NCBI GenBank assembly: GCA_963576735.1
Contig: OY755178.1
Span: forward strand, 7,626,001 to 7,690,000
Source of the DNA: Bedellia somnulentella
Lineage: Eukaryota > Arthropoda > Insecta > Lepidoptera > Bedelliidae
Direction: 5' to 3'
DNA: 64,000 bases
The position numbers and the translations under genes are program-made. Below the pieces are notes generated by a model. The model was not told the origin of the DNA. It saw nothing but the letters and a program-made list of their open reading frames with translations, and did not search any database. This document shows, one piece after another, positions 41,500 through 54,500 of this stretch. Position 1 is the stretch's first letter; each line of letters opens with the position of its first letter.

Positions 41500-43471
41500 A
41501 TGTATAGTATTAAAAATGAATTGAAAAGTATTCGCTGTTGGACTGGAATATTTACTAGAAAACATGTTTCCAAAACGATACAGAGCAGCAAACCGGAGTT
41601 TGAATCAGTATTTACTTTACCTGCTGTAAGATATATTTCACTACTACAGAGACTCAAAGTATATCATTTAGTGGGGAGTTCATTCGCCATACCATTTAGC
41701 GGCTTATTGGAAATGAGCAACATTCTAACCCAGAGCTCCTGCATTAGTACTACTTATTTTGGTATGTTGTAGACTTTTCTATTTGGATTCTCATTGATTT
41801 TTTAGGGTTCCACATCTCGAAATAAAAAACAAAACCCTTATTGGATCTCTTTGCTTTTTGTCTGTCCATCAAGACTATTTCTCAAGAAGGAGTGGAGGTA
41901 TCTAATTGAACTACAGTCTCTCAATAGTCTACAATCCCTTGCAGTTGTAAAAAAAAACATCTGAAGTAATTGAAAGATATAGCTGTTCAGGCTGCAAACC
42001 ACAAATTTTTGTAACTTGCTAAGGAATCAAACATATAGATACTTCCTGTAAGCCCAGGAATTTAAAATATGGTACTCAACATCCTCCTATGGTACAGATA
42101 TAGGAAAAACTCTCAATACTAACCTTATTATCAACCAGTAACATAATGAAAATGAGGGCAACTGTGTTGAGTTTATGTTTGTTAAAGTGGCTAACATATA
42201 TAAGTTACAGTTAGAGCATGTAATCAGATTTGTAATAGGCTATTTGACAAAGTTTTGAAAACTATCTTATGGTGTTTATTAAGGAGCCGTAAAAAATTTT
42301 TTTCTATCTTTATTTTAGCTATTTTAAAATCGATAATGAAAATGCAATATCCAAATGTGCAGCGAAAACGCGACTTTAAGTAATATGGCGGCTGTGGCAC
42401 ATAGTGACGTCAATTCCACATTATACACCAATAAACGAAGCGATACACAGTCTGTTTATGTGCAATCTATGTCATTATAGAAATAGGCAATCACGGTTGT
42501 TTTTAGTCACGTGACAGTTGCATCAAAAATACTTATTTTAGAAGACGGATTTTGGTAAAATAATGCAATATTTTTATCTTGCATTATTACAAACAACTCT
42601 AAGACTAATGAAATAAAATAATTCTTTATTACAGTCAAATAGCCTATTGGTTTCTCTTAACATAAAATTCAATAATTTCACTTGTGTCGGTGCTGGCTGA
42701 AAATCAGTGTTGTGAGTTCTCAGAGCTCACAATGTTATGCTGAGTCAGCACCGTTTCGCTGTGCAGAGACCTTTGTATGTAAATGGTCAACTTATGTTGT
42801 TTTAAAAAAAAAGTTTTTTATTTTCTATCTTTGTCTTCTTTTATCTTTATCTAATACGTTCTGTATTACATTGTTTTTTTATTATTATTATACTTTTTTT
42901 TTCATGTTTTTTTTTTCAATGTTGATTTTGTCAAAGCTTTTATTTTTTTCGTTTTATGTTTAACTGTATGTCTCTTGCTCATCTGTGCAGCGAATAAATG
43001 TCTCTCTTTCTCTTTCTTTCTTTCTTTAATTTTTAAAAAAAAACATATTTTATTTTGCTCTTGACACTTAGAGCTTTTTTTGCTTTCAGGTTTTAGATAT
43101 AAATTTTCTTTTCCCTGTGTGTTACATACCTAATAATAAATAATCACCTTCTGCCTTTAATAAATATTTCTTTTGTTTCAGCACTTACAACTGGAGTAGT
43201 GTTATCTCTAGTCACTTTACCATTTAGAAATGTTATTGGATTTTTATATGTAAATGAAGATGACTCAAAAGTCAAAATATCTTTTGTGGACTATTGGGGG
43301 AAAAGAAACGATAGGATTATAGCAACAGAAGAATGGATTCCTTTAACAGACCTCCCAAGAGCACCAAAAGATATTTTCTATTTAACTCCCAAATTAGAAG
43401 ATGGTACAGAATACAAGCTCTTTATTAAATTTGGAAAGATAACTTCGAACAAAATGGGTGTCTTAGAATAG
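41500..43471 (+). CDS. TMEM186: TMEM186 homologue (mitochondrial inner-membrane protein), 2 exons
   Basis: Exons are 41500-41761 and 43182-43471, totalling 552 nt for 183 residues, with a G|GTATGT donor and a TTTGTTTCAG acceptor. The phase joins TYF to ALTTG. The order of parts matches TMEM186: a basic N-terminus (RKHVSKTIQSS) that could act as a mitochondrial presequence, a first hydrophobic segment near residues 55-72, and a second near 86-102. Then comes RNVIGFLYVNEDDSKVKISF with FVDYWGKRNDRI, where the human protein has RRLVGILYLNES and LNFWGWRQD. It ends in a soluble tail with WIPLTDLP and KLFIKFGKI. In mammals TMEM186 belongs to the complex I assembly (MCIA) module. That role here is inferred by homology. 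It lies 1 kb downstream of POLR1F in the same direction. The 1.4-kb intron has a (TTTC)n-tailed retroposon end. Confidence 0.82.
42960..43025 (+). repeat. Retroposon 3' end with CT-rich microsatellite
   Basis: TCTGTGCAGCGAATAAATG followed by TCTCTCTTTCTCTTTC and more TTTC units. It is the tail of an unplaced retroposon in the TMEM186 intron, and GCTGTGCAGAGACC-type words recur upstream near 42760. Confidence 0.45.
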
Positions 43472-43875
43472 GAAATATATTTAGCTAGAATACGGAAATA
43501 TATTTATAGTTATATGTAGTTAATATTATATTAAATAGTAATTTGTTAACATGAATTTTTATTTCCTAAAATTATTTTTAATACTAAAGTACTGAAATAT
43601 TCAGCCTTATATCCCCAACCCCATTTTCTTTTCTCCAAAATTTTCATTTTGGTCGTTGGACAGGTGAGAATTTAAATGTTATATGTGAAATAAATTTACG
43701 ACCTCACAAATTAGCAACTGTAGATCGATGGTTGCCTTTTTCGGTTTTTCTCTTGAAGAACTTGATCTCCACAGAACAAGCAAAGTTGGAATCATTATAA
43801 ACCGTAAAATCACCTTGTTCTATTATATATCACTTTAAGTACATATATGGTGTCTCACATAATTTTAAAATAGTA

Positions 43876-43879
43876 CAGC
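43876..43879. repeat. 4-bp target-site duplication (left)
   Basis: CAGC abuts the left inverted end at 43880. The same four bases follow the right end at 45269-45272. Confidence 0.55.
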
Positions 43880-45268
43880 CGGCTGTCCCAAAAAGAAAAG
43901 CAGTATGGCACATGGTCCTCAAAATCTAGGTATCAACATCACTCTACAAATAAAGCAAGTCCCTACAAGATGCAAAGACTCGTTCATCAAAAGAGGCTCT
44001 AGTTTTCGAGATAAAAAAATGAAAAACACAGCAAGTCCACTTGTGAAAAAGCGATCCCCAAAAACTAAACGCAGCAAGGAACAGTTATCAAAATTAAACA
44101 GAGTAAGTCGCGAGTCTTACTGTTTTTTATTAATTGTGAATGAGACTTGCTGGGTTTCCTATATGGGGATTATGCTTGAAAAACGATGATGATGCCCACA
44201 AATTTAACTGTAAAGCACATGCCCGTCAACATTTAAACCTAAATTTCACGAAATTTATATTAGGCGCGAAACGGATTCCGCACGGTATTCGTTGGAGGTG
44301 GCTACAGGTACATCGGGGGATGCGGTAGCTACTTGTCGCCGTTCGTCGCATCGGCGCTAGAGCACGTTTTTACTGGATGTAATTATTTTTGCAAGCGTAA
44401 TTTACTGTTTTTAAAGAGAATGGAGCGGAGTAGAATATTTTTTTATTGCTGCATATTGCTGCTATCTAACAAACAGTCACACTCATATGATGATGATTCC
44501 GTTCACGGTAATATTGAACAAAAATTACTAGAAAGCAATCAGTTTCTGATTTCGAAGACTTCAAAAATATTGTGTTGCAATGTCAATAGAAAATCAAGAT
44601 TGTGGAAACCCGATGCTTAATTTGATTGGCCAAAAAAGAAGAGGTGACCACGACTCAATGGAGACCCTTTGAAAAATTTTCAGTTAGTTCTAGCATACAA
44701 AGGTATGGGGTGAAGTGACTATGTTGCTGACCGTACCGCAATTTAAAAAAGTTTAGTTACAATTATTTTGGTATTTACCGTGTTTTGTAGTGGTGGGCGA
44801 TGCGGTTGGAGACCCATCACCAACAACCTTTATTTCACCATTTTTTCCCCACACAACTTCCAAAAGTGGCTGAGGAATTTCTGATTCCTTAGCTCTGGCT
44901 ACCCCTTCTAGGGATTTATAGCCGTGATTATATGTATGTATGTTGTAGTGGTTATTTATTCTCTGCTATAGTAAATAACCATAAATTACAATAGAACAAG
45001 GTACGTTTGTGTTTTTATATGGTAATCCAGATTTAAATAAATCATGAAAACAAATTTTAAATTATTTAGTGCCGTAAAACATGCACGAATCAGTTAATAT
45101 ACTTCTTTTAAATACAAATAAATGCGCAATCATAGTATCCATGACACCCAATACTTATATTAGATTGATTTATTGTTAAATTTTGTGTGCCTCACCAAAA
45201 ATATGTTTTTTCGCTCTCCTGAAAAAAATGGTTACTGTGCCATACTGCTTTTCTTTTTGGGACAGCCG
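43880..45268. mobile_element. TIR transposon with 33-bp perfect ends (1.39 kb)
   Basis: The left end (43880-43912) starts CGGCTGTCCCAAAAAGAAAA and continues GCAGTATGGCACA. The right end (45236-45268) is its exact reverse complement. CAGC flanks both sides. No full transposase is present. A 94-codon frame starting inside the left end (43905) has a basic stretch (KKRSPKTKRSKEQLSKLNR) but no catalytic motif I know. A family-A SINE at 44785-44945 inserted later. A 4-bp duplication fits Sola-, Chapaev- or Academ-like systems better than mariner (TA). The superfamily is unassigned. Confidence 0.8.
44785..44945 (+). mobile_element. Family-A SINE, 5'-truncated
   Basis: Runs from TGCGGTTGGAGACCCATCAC through CAAAAGTGGCTGAGGAATTT to GGGATTTATAGCCGTGATTA and TATGTATGTATG. 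Almost consensus, it is a good reference for the shared 3' tail. Confidence 0.85.
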
Positions 45269-45349
45269 CAGCTCCTTTCAAAACTTGCCTGCCATAAATA
45301 AAGTGTTCCAAAACTATGTATTCTTTCACTTGTAGTCGTAGATTTTACT

Positions 45350-46010
45350 GATCGGAATCATCCCGAACTATTTTTCAATAGGTTTGGTTGCTGCTGGCAT
45401 GACTATGTGTGCCGGACAGCTGAGGGCTACCCTGGTGGGACAAAGGTGTGTGTACCTAAGCTATTTCGGATAGAGAGCAGATAAGTGGCAGGCAAGTAAC
45501 AGAGGTATTAATTCTTCGGCCTCTGCGTCTGGAGTGTATTTGTCTTTAGCTCGCGGGTAATCGGAGATTCGAGAGAACGCTACGAAGGCGTCTCTCTCGA
45601 TTCCTGACGTCTGTTAAAATTGTGTAATCCAGCGAGGGCCATAGTGGGTGGGTCAGGCGTTCTATCTAAGTATTTAAGTGAGATTTCTTTGAAGTTAAAT
45701 CCCTGATTATCGCGATTTCGGTCTCTATGGAGTTCATAGTCTCTACAATACCAAGGCGCCGACCGCCTTGCGCATGAACCTATTCTGCATCATGTATGGA
45801 GGTGTTGTATGAGCGTCTCTCTGGCGTATGCGGACGCAACACCACCGCATGAGACGATCGACCGTATAAATAGTTTGTATAGTGAAACTGAGTCGTAGTA
45901 AACTTACTACGAGCACAAATCATCGAGAAGAGCCTATTCAGAAGGAATGAGGCTTTGTTGCATATTAATTTGATGTGGTGGTGCCACGGGCGTTAAAAAC
46001 TTACGTTCAA
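45350..46010 (-). mobile_element. Jockey-like LINE relic, C-terminal part of ORF2
   Basis: The minus-strand frame (about 45550-45900) reads TLYKLFIRSIVSCGGVASAY and RSAPWYCRDYELHRD, then FNFKEISLKYLDRTPDPP. The pattern of LYK..IRSI, APWY, R..LH.D and a following K..S..Y matches the C-terminal region of lepidopteran Jockey-type proteins. In-frame stops (after LQHLHT-like sequence and after ETPS) and the missing RT core show it is dead. Confidence 0.65.
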
Positions 46011-46064
46011 ACTCTTTTCTATAATAATAGTATTATTATTATCAACTTTATTTTATTTTACTAT

Positions 46065-46170
46065 ATTTCCCTCCTTAATTTTAGAAAGTAGCTGAGGAAA
46101 TACTAATCCTGAAGCTCAGGCTACCCCTTTCTTGCCATTTATTGTTGTGAGTATGTGTATGTATCTATAT
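46065..46170 (+). mobile_element. Family-A SINE, 3' half
   Basis: AGAAAGTAGCTGAGGAAAT, CTCAGGCTACCCCTTTCTTG and TTGTGAGTATGTGTATGTAT, the last third of the family. Confidence 0.7.
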
Positions 46171-48344
46171 AGAATAATTGCACCCACGCAATCTAACTAT
46201 CTATCTATTCTATGGCTGGGAACAAGCAAATACTTTTCCTTTTAGTTCAGAACTTACTACTATAAATTCATCTGACGGAAGAAATTGCAGAAGGAAGAAA
46301 GAAAAAGTCAGTTACATTTTTGATATCTCTATTCCCGTAAGTCAATTTTTGAGACAAAATTTTACAATAGATATATTACATAGTCAGTAACAATATTAAA
46401 AAAATAGCAATGTGAACTCCTACGTAATACTAGACGTTATCAGTGAGGCTGTGGTAAATTGCTTTAAATGCTTGTAATTTCTAATTATTATCTTGGTATA
46501 TTGTTCATCTTACATACGGAATCTATATTTTAATTATCTATCGGAGTAGCTAATGTATCAACAAAAACAACAGCAGCCCTGCCTTTTCAATTAGCTTCAA
46601 TAAAGGCGGAGTATTTAAAATATTATCACGAAGATGGCTGAAAGCATCTATGTAAATATCAATATTCAATACTATGGCATTATCAAAACTTATGGGCTTT
46701 ATTAACAATCAAAGGTACAAACAATAGTGAATCACTTATCGCATTGAGTCTGCGTGCTCGATACAGAAAACACAAATCATGTTTATACTATTATTGTCAC
46801 TATAAGCTATAGCGTGCAATTGATACAGGCGGCGCAGTATGTAAGCACTAGTCATAGGAATACTCTAGATAGCTATCAACATGATATTTTACAAATAATT
46901 GATACTGATAACAATGGGCAGATGAGAAGACTAAAGTTTACCGTAATTATTAGTTTTTGACCAAGACACATAGGAAATAAAGTAGTAAAGGTCTTTTCAA
47001 ATGTTTTGTGTCAGGCTATGCTAGGTATGGGTTCAGTTTAAAACACAAGCATCAAGTCAAATTAGCTTCAAAAAGAGCACTTTTTAGGGGAGATGGTTGG
47101 CTGATTGAAATAGCTTAGCGCTTATAAAATGAGATGAGTTAAAGAAAATTCACTTGATTCTATCGGAAGCAATTTTAGAAAATGACTAATTAGCTTCTGA
47201 CAAGTCATTTTATAATGTATCAGTTATAGTATTAGATCAACTAAGTTTACACAAGTGCATAAAAATACATTACATTAGCAAGAAGCGAAAGAAGTTTTCT
47301 AAGGTTGCCTCGTTGGTGTAAGGATTAGACTATAGGCGATAATCTAGTACCCTGTGGTGTTATCCAACTTAATTGAACTATTGATGGAATAGATTCACAG
47401 TCATAAAATATAATAAAAAGCATAATCATTAAAAAATAATTGATTAAATACAAATTCATTTTCACCTAATTAATCTAAATAAATTTAACATCCTTTATAT
47501 ATACATATTGAATGAATTGATTTCTACTCCTGAGTGGTTGCCATAAGAAAGGTATTGTTACTAAAGGCATCGAGGAATATATTACTAATACCTAACGAAT
47601 GTTTGGCCCAATCTTGTGGCGATGACAGTTTAGAATGGATTCAGTTATTTTGAGTCTTAACAAGCTACAGTTTTATTTCTTTACAATTAAGTTCGTGAGA
47701 TCGTTAAATGTTGAACCTATGTGAAGACACTTATGAAATATGGCAAATTCAGTATTTTAGTAAGATTTGTACTTAAATTGTTTGTTAATTCTTCAAAATG
47801 AAAAACTAGCTATCTATGGCTAGCAGGGTTTACTACGCGTTTTTATTATCATTGGCCACAAGATTGAAACCGCTTCGTGATTTTACATCACACGTAACAA
47901 CTGTAGACTTATCACTTTGATAGTAACACTTCTGTTTAGTTTTATTAAGCTGGGTTCACTCAGCGGCAGACGAACTAGTATTCTTGTTTGCATTAATTTA
48001 AAATTTTATTTATTAGATGTATTCGAAGTGGGTACACAAAGTGTCACAACATTTCGAGATCCAGTAGCAAACACTAAGCACCAATAGAGCATGCGCGTGT
48101 TACAACAAGTGTAATACGCAATTATTGGAGTGGTTGCACACATAAAACAGATAATAAAAGGTTAAAACGGCCCTAGTCTGCCTTTTGCTTAGTAACCGTT
48201 AGGACCGCTCCTAATATTATATTAGACAGGATAGTTTCAGTAGAGGATGACCGTAGAGGACACATTTAGATTAAATGAAGTACGTTTACAAAAAAACAGG
48301 CATCTAAAGTGTAAAAAATAAAAGAACGTATGAAGAATATTGAT
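46171..48344. other. Gene-free stretch upstream of MAP2K4 3' end
   Basis: AT-rich intergenic DNA. Frames at 46178-46390 and 46754-46960 are short and unlike any family I know. A tRNA A-box-like GTTGGTGTAAGGATTAGAC near 47314 may mark another SINE. No coding signal was found. Confidence 0.35.
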
Positions 48345-48445
48345 TAATATAAAAGAAGCTCGAGAGGTTTGCCAGAACCTAAAGTAGCGATCGATAGTCT
48401 CTCCCTACCTCATTGAGAATGAATGGTGTATGAACTATCACATAG
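48345..48445 (+). mobile_element. RTE LINE 3' tail, short copy
   Basis: AAAGAAGCTCGAGAGGTTTG and AGCGATCGATAGTCTCTCCC match the last codons and tail of the RTE family. It lies just downstream of the MAP2K4 stop. Confidence 0.7.
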
Positions 48446-48581
48446 GCGATATTACGCCATTTTTAACCATTTATATATGTGTTTCATAGCCGCAATTACT
48501 TTTTGTAAACCCAGCTTAACAACTACCAGAAAACCTTCATCACGTCATTGATTTCAACATTATTTGAATATCGCACAGATT

Positions 48582-51500
48582 TCAGTCAATCCAGGCCTGT
48601 GCAGGCTGGTCCATAGTGAAGGGGCTAACCCCATTGAGCTCCATAGCCTCTAAAACTTGGCAAACGTAAGAGGCCACATCGGCCCTGCTTTGGTCTATTC
48701 CTTTGATGAACGGATCGTCTAACAGCTGATCGTAGTTCGGCCTTATTGTCTCGTCTTTGTTTAGGCTGAAAATATTAGCAATAGATGTGGTTACAGATTC
48801 AGTCTCAGTATACTGGCATAAAGGATGTAACGAAATGGGGTTGTTAGGGAAATAGTTCTAAACAACTTTTGCTATGGGACTAACTTGATTGGACAACTTT
48901 ATTTTCCTCTTCTCCATACAAATCAGCTGAGCTCTCGTCATAAAAATAAACTGAGATCAGAAAAATATAATCAAAATGGTGTCATAGTAAAATGTTATCA
49001 AAATTATCTCCCTAACAACTCCCCATTGCTACAACCTGTATAAAGACTAGTCTGGAAGTTTATTTCATTTAAGCACCATATTCATTTTACGTAATATTCA
49101 GTTCAAATGATGTTCAGAAGATCATCCTACCTTTGACAACCTACATATACATATAACGACTTTAAATTCCAAAAAGAATTAGCCAGAGCTTCAGCATTAA
49201 AACTTCTACAGCTATTTGAAAGTTGAATGGGGAAAATAAATAATTGGTGATGGGTTTCCAACCACATCGCCCATCAATCACACCAAAGTGAACTTTCAGG
49301 AATTTACGATCATCAAAAGTTTAAAAACAAACCAAAAAACTTACCAAGTATTAACAAATCGAATAAAATTATCCGAATACGAGTTATTATCTGTAGTGAG
49401 ACGCGGGGGTTCCCCTTGCACCACTAATTGTAGTTGTTCGAAAACTGACCCCCAGCGTGGGTAGGGGAATTCCCCTGTCGCTACTTCCATCAAAGTAATT
49501 CCGAGAGACCAAACGTCGGAACGAACATCGTAGCCACGGGCCCTCCCCGGATCTATGCGTTCCGGCTAGAAAAAAAAAGAATTTTTAACTGTTATATGTT
49601 CTTGTTTTCTACATTAAATAACAGGGCAAAGATATTAAATAAAAGATATTAAATCTTACGTCTTGCATTGAATAGAACCTTTAGAAAATGTTGTTAGGGT
49701 TGGAATATACCTAAGTGTTTATTGGTAGTTTCGGTCGGCCTAACACAGCGGGAACTAATTGTGTGGCTTTATGTATGAACAAATTAATATTGGATATGCT
49801 ACACTGATCAAGTTAGCTCCAATTTAATGATGTGTGATATACAAAGCATATAATAATACACATATTTAGCATTCAAGACTAAGAAAAAATCACGAATATT
49901 CATTATATAAATGTAGCCCTTAGCGGTATATGAACCCTGAAGCTAGGTATAAAAATGTATGCAAGTATAGCGACTTTTAGTCCGCGCCTCAAGTAACAGT
50001 TCACGCACACACTATTGCTGATTCACTCACACTCTGAAGGCATCTCTCTCATATACTACATCACGCAATCAAGAATTTGTCCTTCTAAGTATAAATAAAA
50101 ATTATAAGTTGGTACGCAGCGGTAAGTGCTGGGATATAACAAACTATATAAATAAACTAATCAGTGACAACTGTCTCAGAACTAGAGCTAAATAAATGTA
50201 AATATCGCAGAATATAACATATGGGTCACCTCACTCAAGAGCCGGCATTTTTTTTGAACATATTGTCTGCTTACTGGTAAATATGATATATATAATATGG
50301 TGGTATGTAGTAAATGCGTTTATTACAAAAAAATTAGTTAATAATACATTTATATGTAATTTTTGACGCTCTTTCTACTGGAAAAACGCAATAAATGATA
50401 GGACTGATAATTACAGGTCAAATATGATAAGTGCACACCCATGCTAAAAATAATATTTTTTTTCCACAATATTTATAAGAAAATGGCCTCTAATATGCTA
50501 CCGCAAATAAGAACGTTAAATTTCTAATAATTTATTAAATACATTTCTGCAAAATCTTATTTAGATGTTAGTAAAAAAAATACTTAAACTTTGAAAACCC
50601 TATATCTCCGTTTAACAAAATGTGTATTTACTACATTTTACCAGTAAGCAGACGATATACAGCGTGTTAGTTTGACGGCGATTGTTACTTCAATATTAAT
50701 TCGTATATTAAAGTTTAATGCTTAATATCCACCATATGAAATAAACAAAAAGATTAAAACCGCTTTAGCAGAAAAACTTACTTTCTCCATCAGATGGAAA
50801 ACTGTGGTTATCTACACTAGCCTAGCGCACACACTCCTACCCGTATAATGTCTCACCCACACAGAGAACAGCGGGCGCGTCATGTGACCATTCTAGTCTT
50901 GCGCACACTTGCTCGTGACCGTATAAACCGCACTATGACAGCAATGCAAAATTTCTTTGAATTTCGCGACTATGTTTGATTTTTCTTTGAACTTATCGCC
51001 GCGCCTGGTGAGGCTGTGGTCTTAGTCGCCTCGTATTTCAATCCAGTATTAAATATGGGGTAGTGTAATTCAAACATTTTCAAGTAAAACGATTGATGGA
51101 TGTAAACAAAGCTAGAGAGGTTTGCCAGGATCGTACGAAGTGGCGATCGATAGTCTCTGCCTACCCCAATGGGAACTAATGGCGTGAGAATATGTATGTA
51201 AAAAATCTATCTCTATTAATTAACACCGACGATTATAACAAAACTGTCGTCCTAAATAATCAGCTACCGCTATTTTTGTTTTACTTTACATCTCTGCCTC
51301 CCCAAAGGGTAGTAACGGCGTGAGTATGTATGTAATGTATGTCCTTCATGAGCGTAAGATAATAAAGTTAAAAACAAATAGAGACCCTCGAAACGATGCA
51401 TTTACGTGGCATAAAATAAAGTGCGCAAGAGATACCTATTCAGTCATTAACCGACATCGAAATTGGAGGAGTTCTTGGTGTTTACTAAACTCTCTCGGGG

Positions 51501-54500
51501 CTAAAGGGCTCTAAACGGGTGTATCTGTACTCTATCACAGTTAACTAAAGAATACGAATAAAAATAACTCACCCCGTTTTGATTGGCAGTGGCAGATCCG
51601 GGCTATCACCTTTATTTGCGCAAAACGCAGAACATTTTGAGAATTAACATTATAAAACACCAACACTGAACTTTGCTGGTTCGTGTACGCCATATTTACT
51701 CAACACAATCACAACACAAGATACTAAAACTGAACTCACACTCCGAAAATTAATGCGAAAAATCAAAGTGACATCCAATCATAAGCGGCACAAACACAAT
51801 GAGCTACAAACAACTAACTTAGTACTAATACTGTTCCTTTGATGTAATGCCGACAAGCCCGCCCGACTTGTTGATACATGCAGATTTTGAATTTCGCGGC
51901 GATCGATGTTTACGAATTATGAATTTTTCTCTGAACATACTGCCGCATTCCAACGCAGTATTAACTATGGGGTAGTGTTATTCAAATTTATCATGTCAAA
52001 TAATAACATGTAAAAAATAAGAAGATATTAGAAGCTAAGTTCGATTGATTACTTTACTGGCCTTGATTTGATTTGGCCGCCGGTTAAAGGTCACGGGGCG
52101 GGTCGCAGCTGTCAGCTGAGTTGCCCGCCTTGTCATCGCGTTTCACGCATACATTGAGCGTGTTGGTGTCAATAGTACTACTTTCTTAGTGCAAATTTTA
52201 ACAAAATTTGAAAAAAAATAAGTGTGTTTTTTTTCAACGAATTCTGCCTCTATACGTGATAATTAATCATACTTTTCAAGGAAAACAGTCATTACAATTA
52301 CACCCTGTATATACAATTATTTTTTGTTGTATTTTTTTATTATTTATATATAATGTTGTAAGTTAACACTTACCGCCATATACGGTCTACAGCCGGCATC
52401 CCTCGTCCGAGCGATGGAGTCCACAAGTTTGCCGGAAATACCGAAATCACACAGCTTTATATCGCCGCGCTTATCAAGTAATATGTTAGACGGCTTCACA
52501 TCTCTGCAATATGGAAAATGTATCGTTATCAATAAAATACTCGAGTCAAATAGGTCAACTCATATAAGCATAGGAGAGATTTTGTTTTAATTGTTTAGCT
52601 TTATATATATTTACATACATAAAATGAGAAATTCCTCAGCCACCTTTGGAAAGTTGAGTGGGGAAAAGATGGTAAAATAAAGGTTGTTGGTGATGGGTCT
52701 TCAACCGCATCACCCAAAAATCCCTTAATAGCCCTAATTCCGTTAGTCGCCTCTTACGTACACCCACTGGAAGTAATGGGGTAGTGCTATTCTAAGCCGA
52801 CACTATACAGCTATATATATTAACATAGTAAATCAATACTGGACGAATGTTTCCGTAAAATCTTCATAAAGAACGATCTGTTGCTGTTGGCATTCATAGG
52901 TTTTCCACGACCGTGAACCAATCAGTATCCTATCTTGATGTAGCTTAACTACTTTTTGCAAGTACGTAATGTAAGAAAACTTTTAAATGGTAAAAACGAA
53001 ATAAATTTTAGTGTTGTTACACTAAATATGAAAGTTTTTGATAAATTTGGTTGAATATTTAATAAGAAATAAAAAAAATTATATGGAAGTAGTCGCGGGT
53101 GGCAAACTAGTATTAAATAAGTAGGACAAAGTACGTTTTACTTACCTATGAATAATGTTCAATTTCTTTTTTAAGTAATTTAACGCCTTTACTGTGGCCA
53201 ACGTAATTATAGCTAATATGGTTTCAGGTATTCGCGTCTTCATCTTCTCACAAATGAATTTGTAAAATTTGTCTAATGATGTATCCATTAATTCCATGCA
53301 TATCCAACACTCGCCCTGAAATTAAATTAATTCTTAAAAAAATAATCTTTAAAATACACATCTTAAGCAATTTTTTATTTTGTATTGAATTAATCTATAT
53401 TATCTAAAGCTTTTGGTTTCAATTTCAATACGAAATAATATAATAACATATAGTTCGTCACATGATAGCTTATCCATGATATATGTTGAGACCATTTCTG
53501 TCATTGTCCTTTATCAATTACTTCTCATGCTATCATCCATCAAGCTGATTATTCTATAGATGGCAAAAAAGTCACATATACCCCAAAAATAGTATATTCT
53601 ATCTCAAATAATAAGCAAAGGATTTTAGTAAGTTTAGACAAACCTCTTTGAATAGTGCTCCGTAAAACCTCACAATGTAGGGGCAGTCATTGCTTTTCAT
53701 GACTACTTCCAAGTCCATCAATAATTGCTTCTGCTCTCGTTCGTCGACCGTCGAACGGAGCCGTTTCACTGCCATTACTCGATTTGTTCTACAAATATTC
53801 ATAACATTATATCACAAATCATGAGTAGTACATACCATATCATTTAAAATATATTCTGAGGTCTGAAGTCATACAAATATTGGATTTACTAAAAATAAAA
53901 AAAACCAGGATATGCTGAAAGAATTTGGCTTAATAAAAATATAATGGCTTTGTTGACCGGTCAAGGCTAAAAATAGGTTTGAGAATGTTTTTTGAATACG
54001 TATTTTATATAAGTGAGATAAAAAAAAGTATTAAGTCATATGTGTGGTTAATTTATCATGGTTGCTAACGGTGAGGGAAAACATCGTGAGGAAACCCACA
54101 TGGCTGAGTTGTACTTAGTCATGTGACAGTGTATTCGTACAAAACGGCGATAGGCCTGCCCCCTATCACGTGAGTACACTGTCTAAGCAAAACGTGGGTA
54201 CCTTCTCTGGAAACTAGATGGCGTTTGCCATGTGAGTTCAGGAGTATTGGTACCTCTGCCAACCCCTTCGGGGATAAACGGCGTGAACGTTTATGTTATG
54301 AGATAAAAAAAACTCTGCTTATCCTCTTAAGCATCCAATCTCAAACTCAAAGTGCACGCCATATGTCCTCATATTCACTTTGTCACTTTTGGTTTGGACA
54401 GTTTATCCATGGGAGTTATTAAGGTTTCAATCCAAACTAGCCATATAGGTTAATCAACCCATAAATAATAACTTGTTACTTACAATTTATGAACCATCTT

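Noticed and set aside
42682..42963. 93-codon frame in the TMEM186 intron
   Set aside because: The second half is Phe/Tyr/Leu low complexity from T-rich DNA. The first half lies in repeat sequence.
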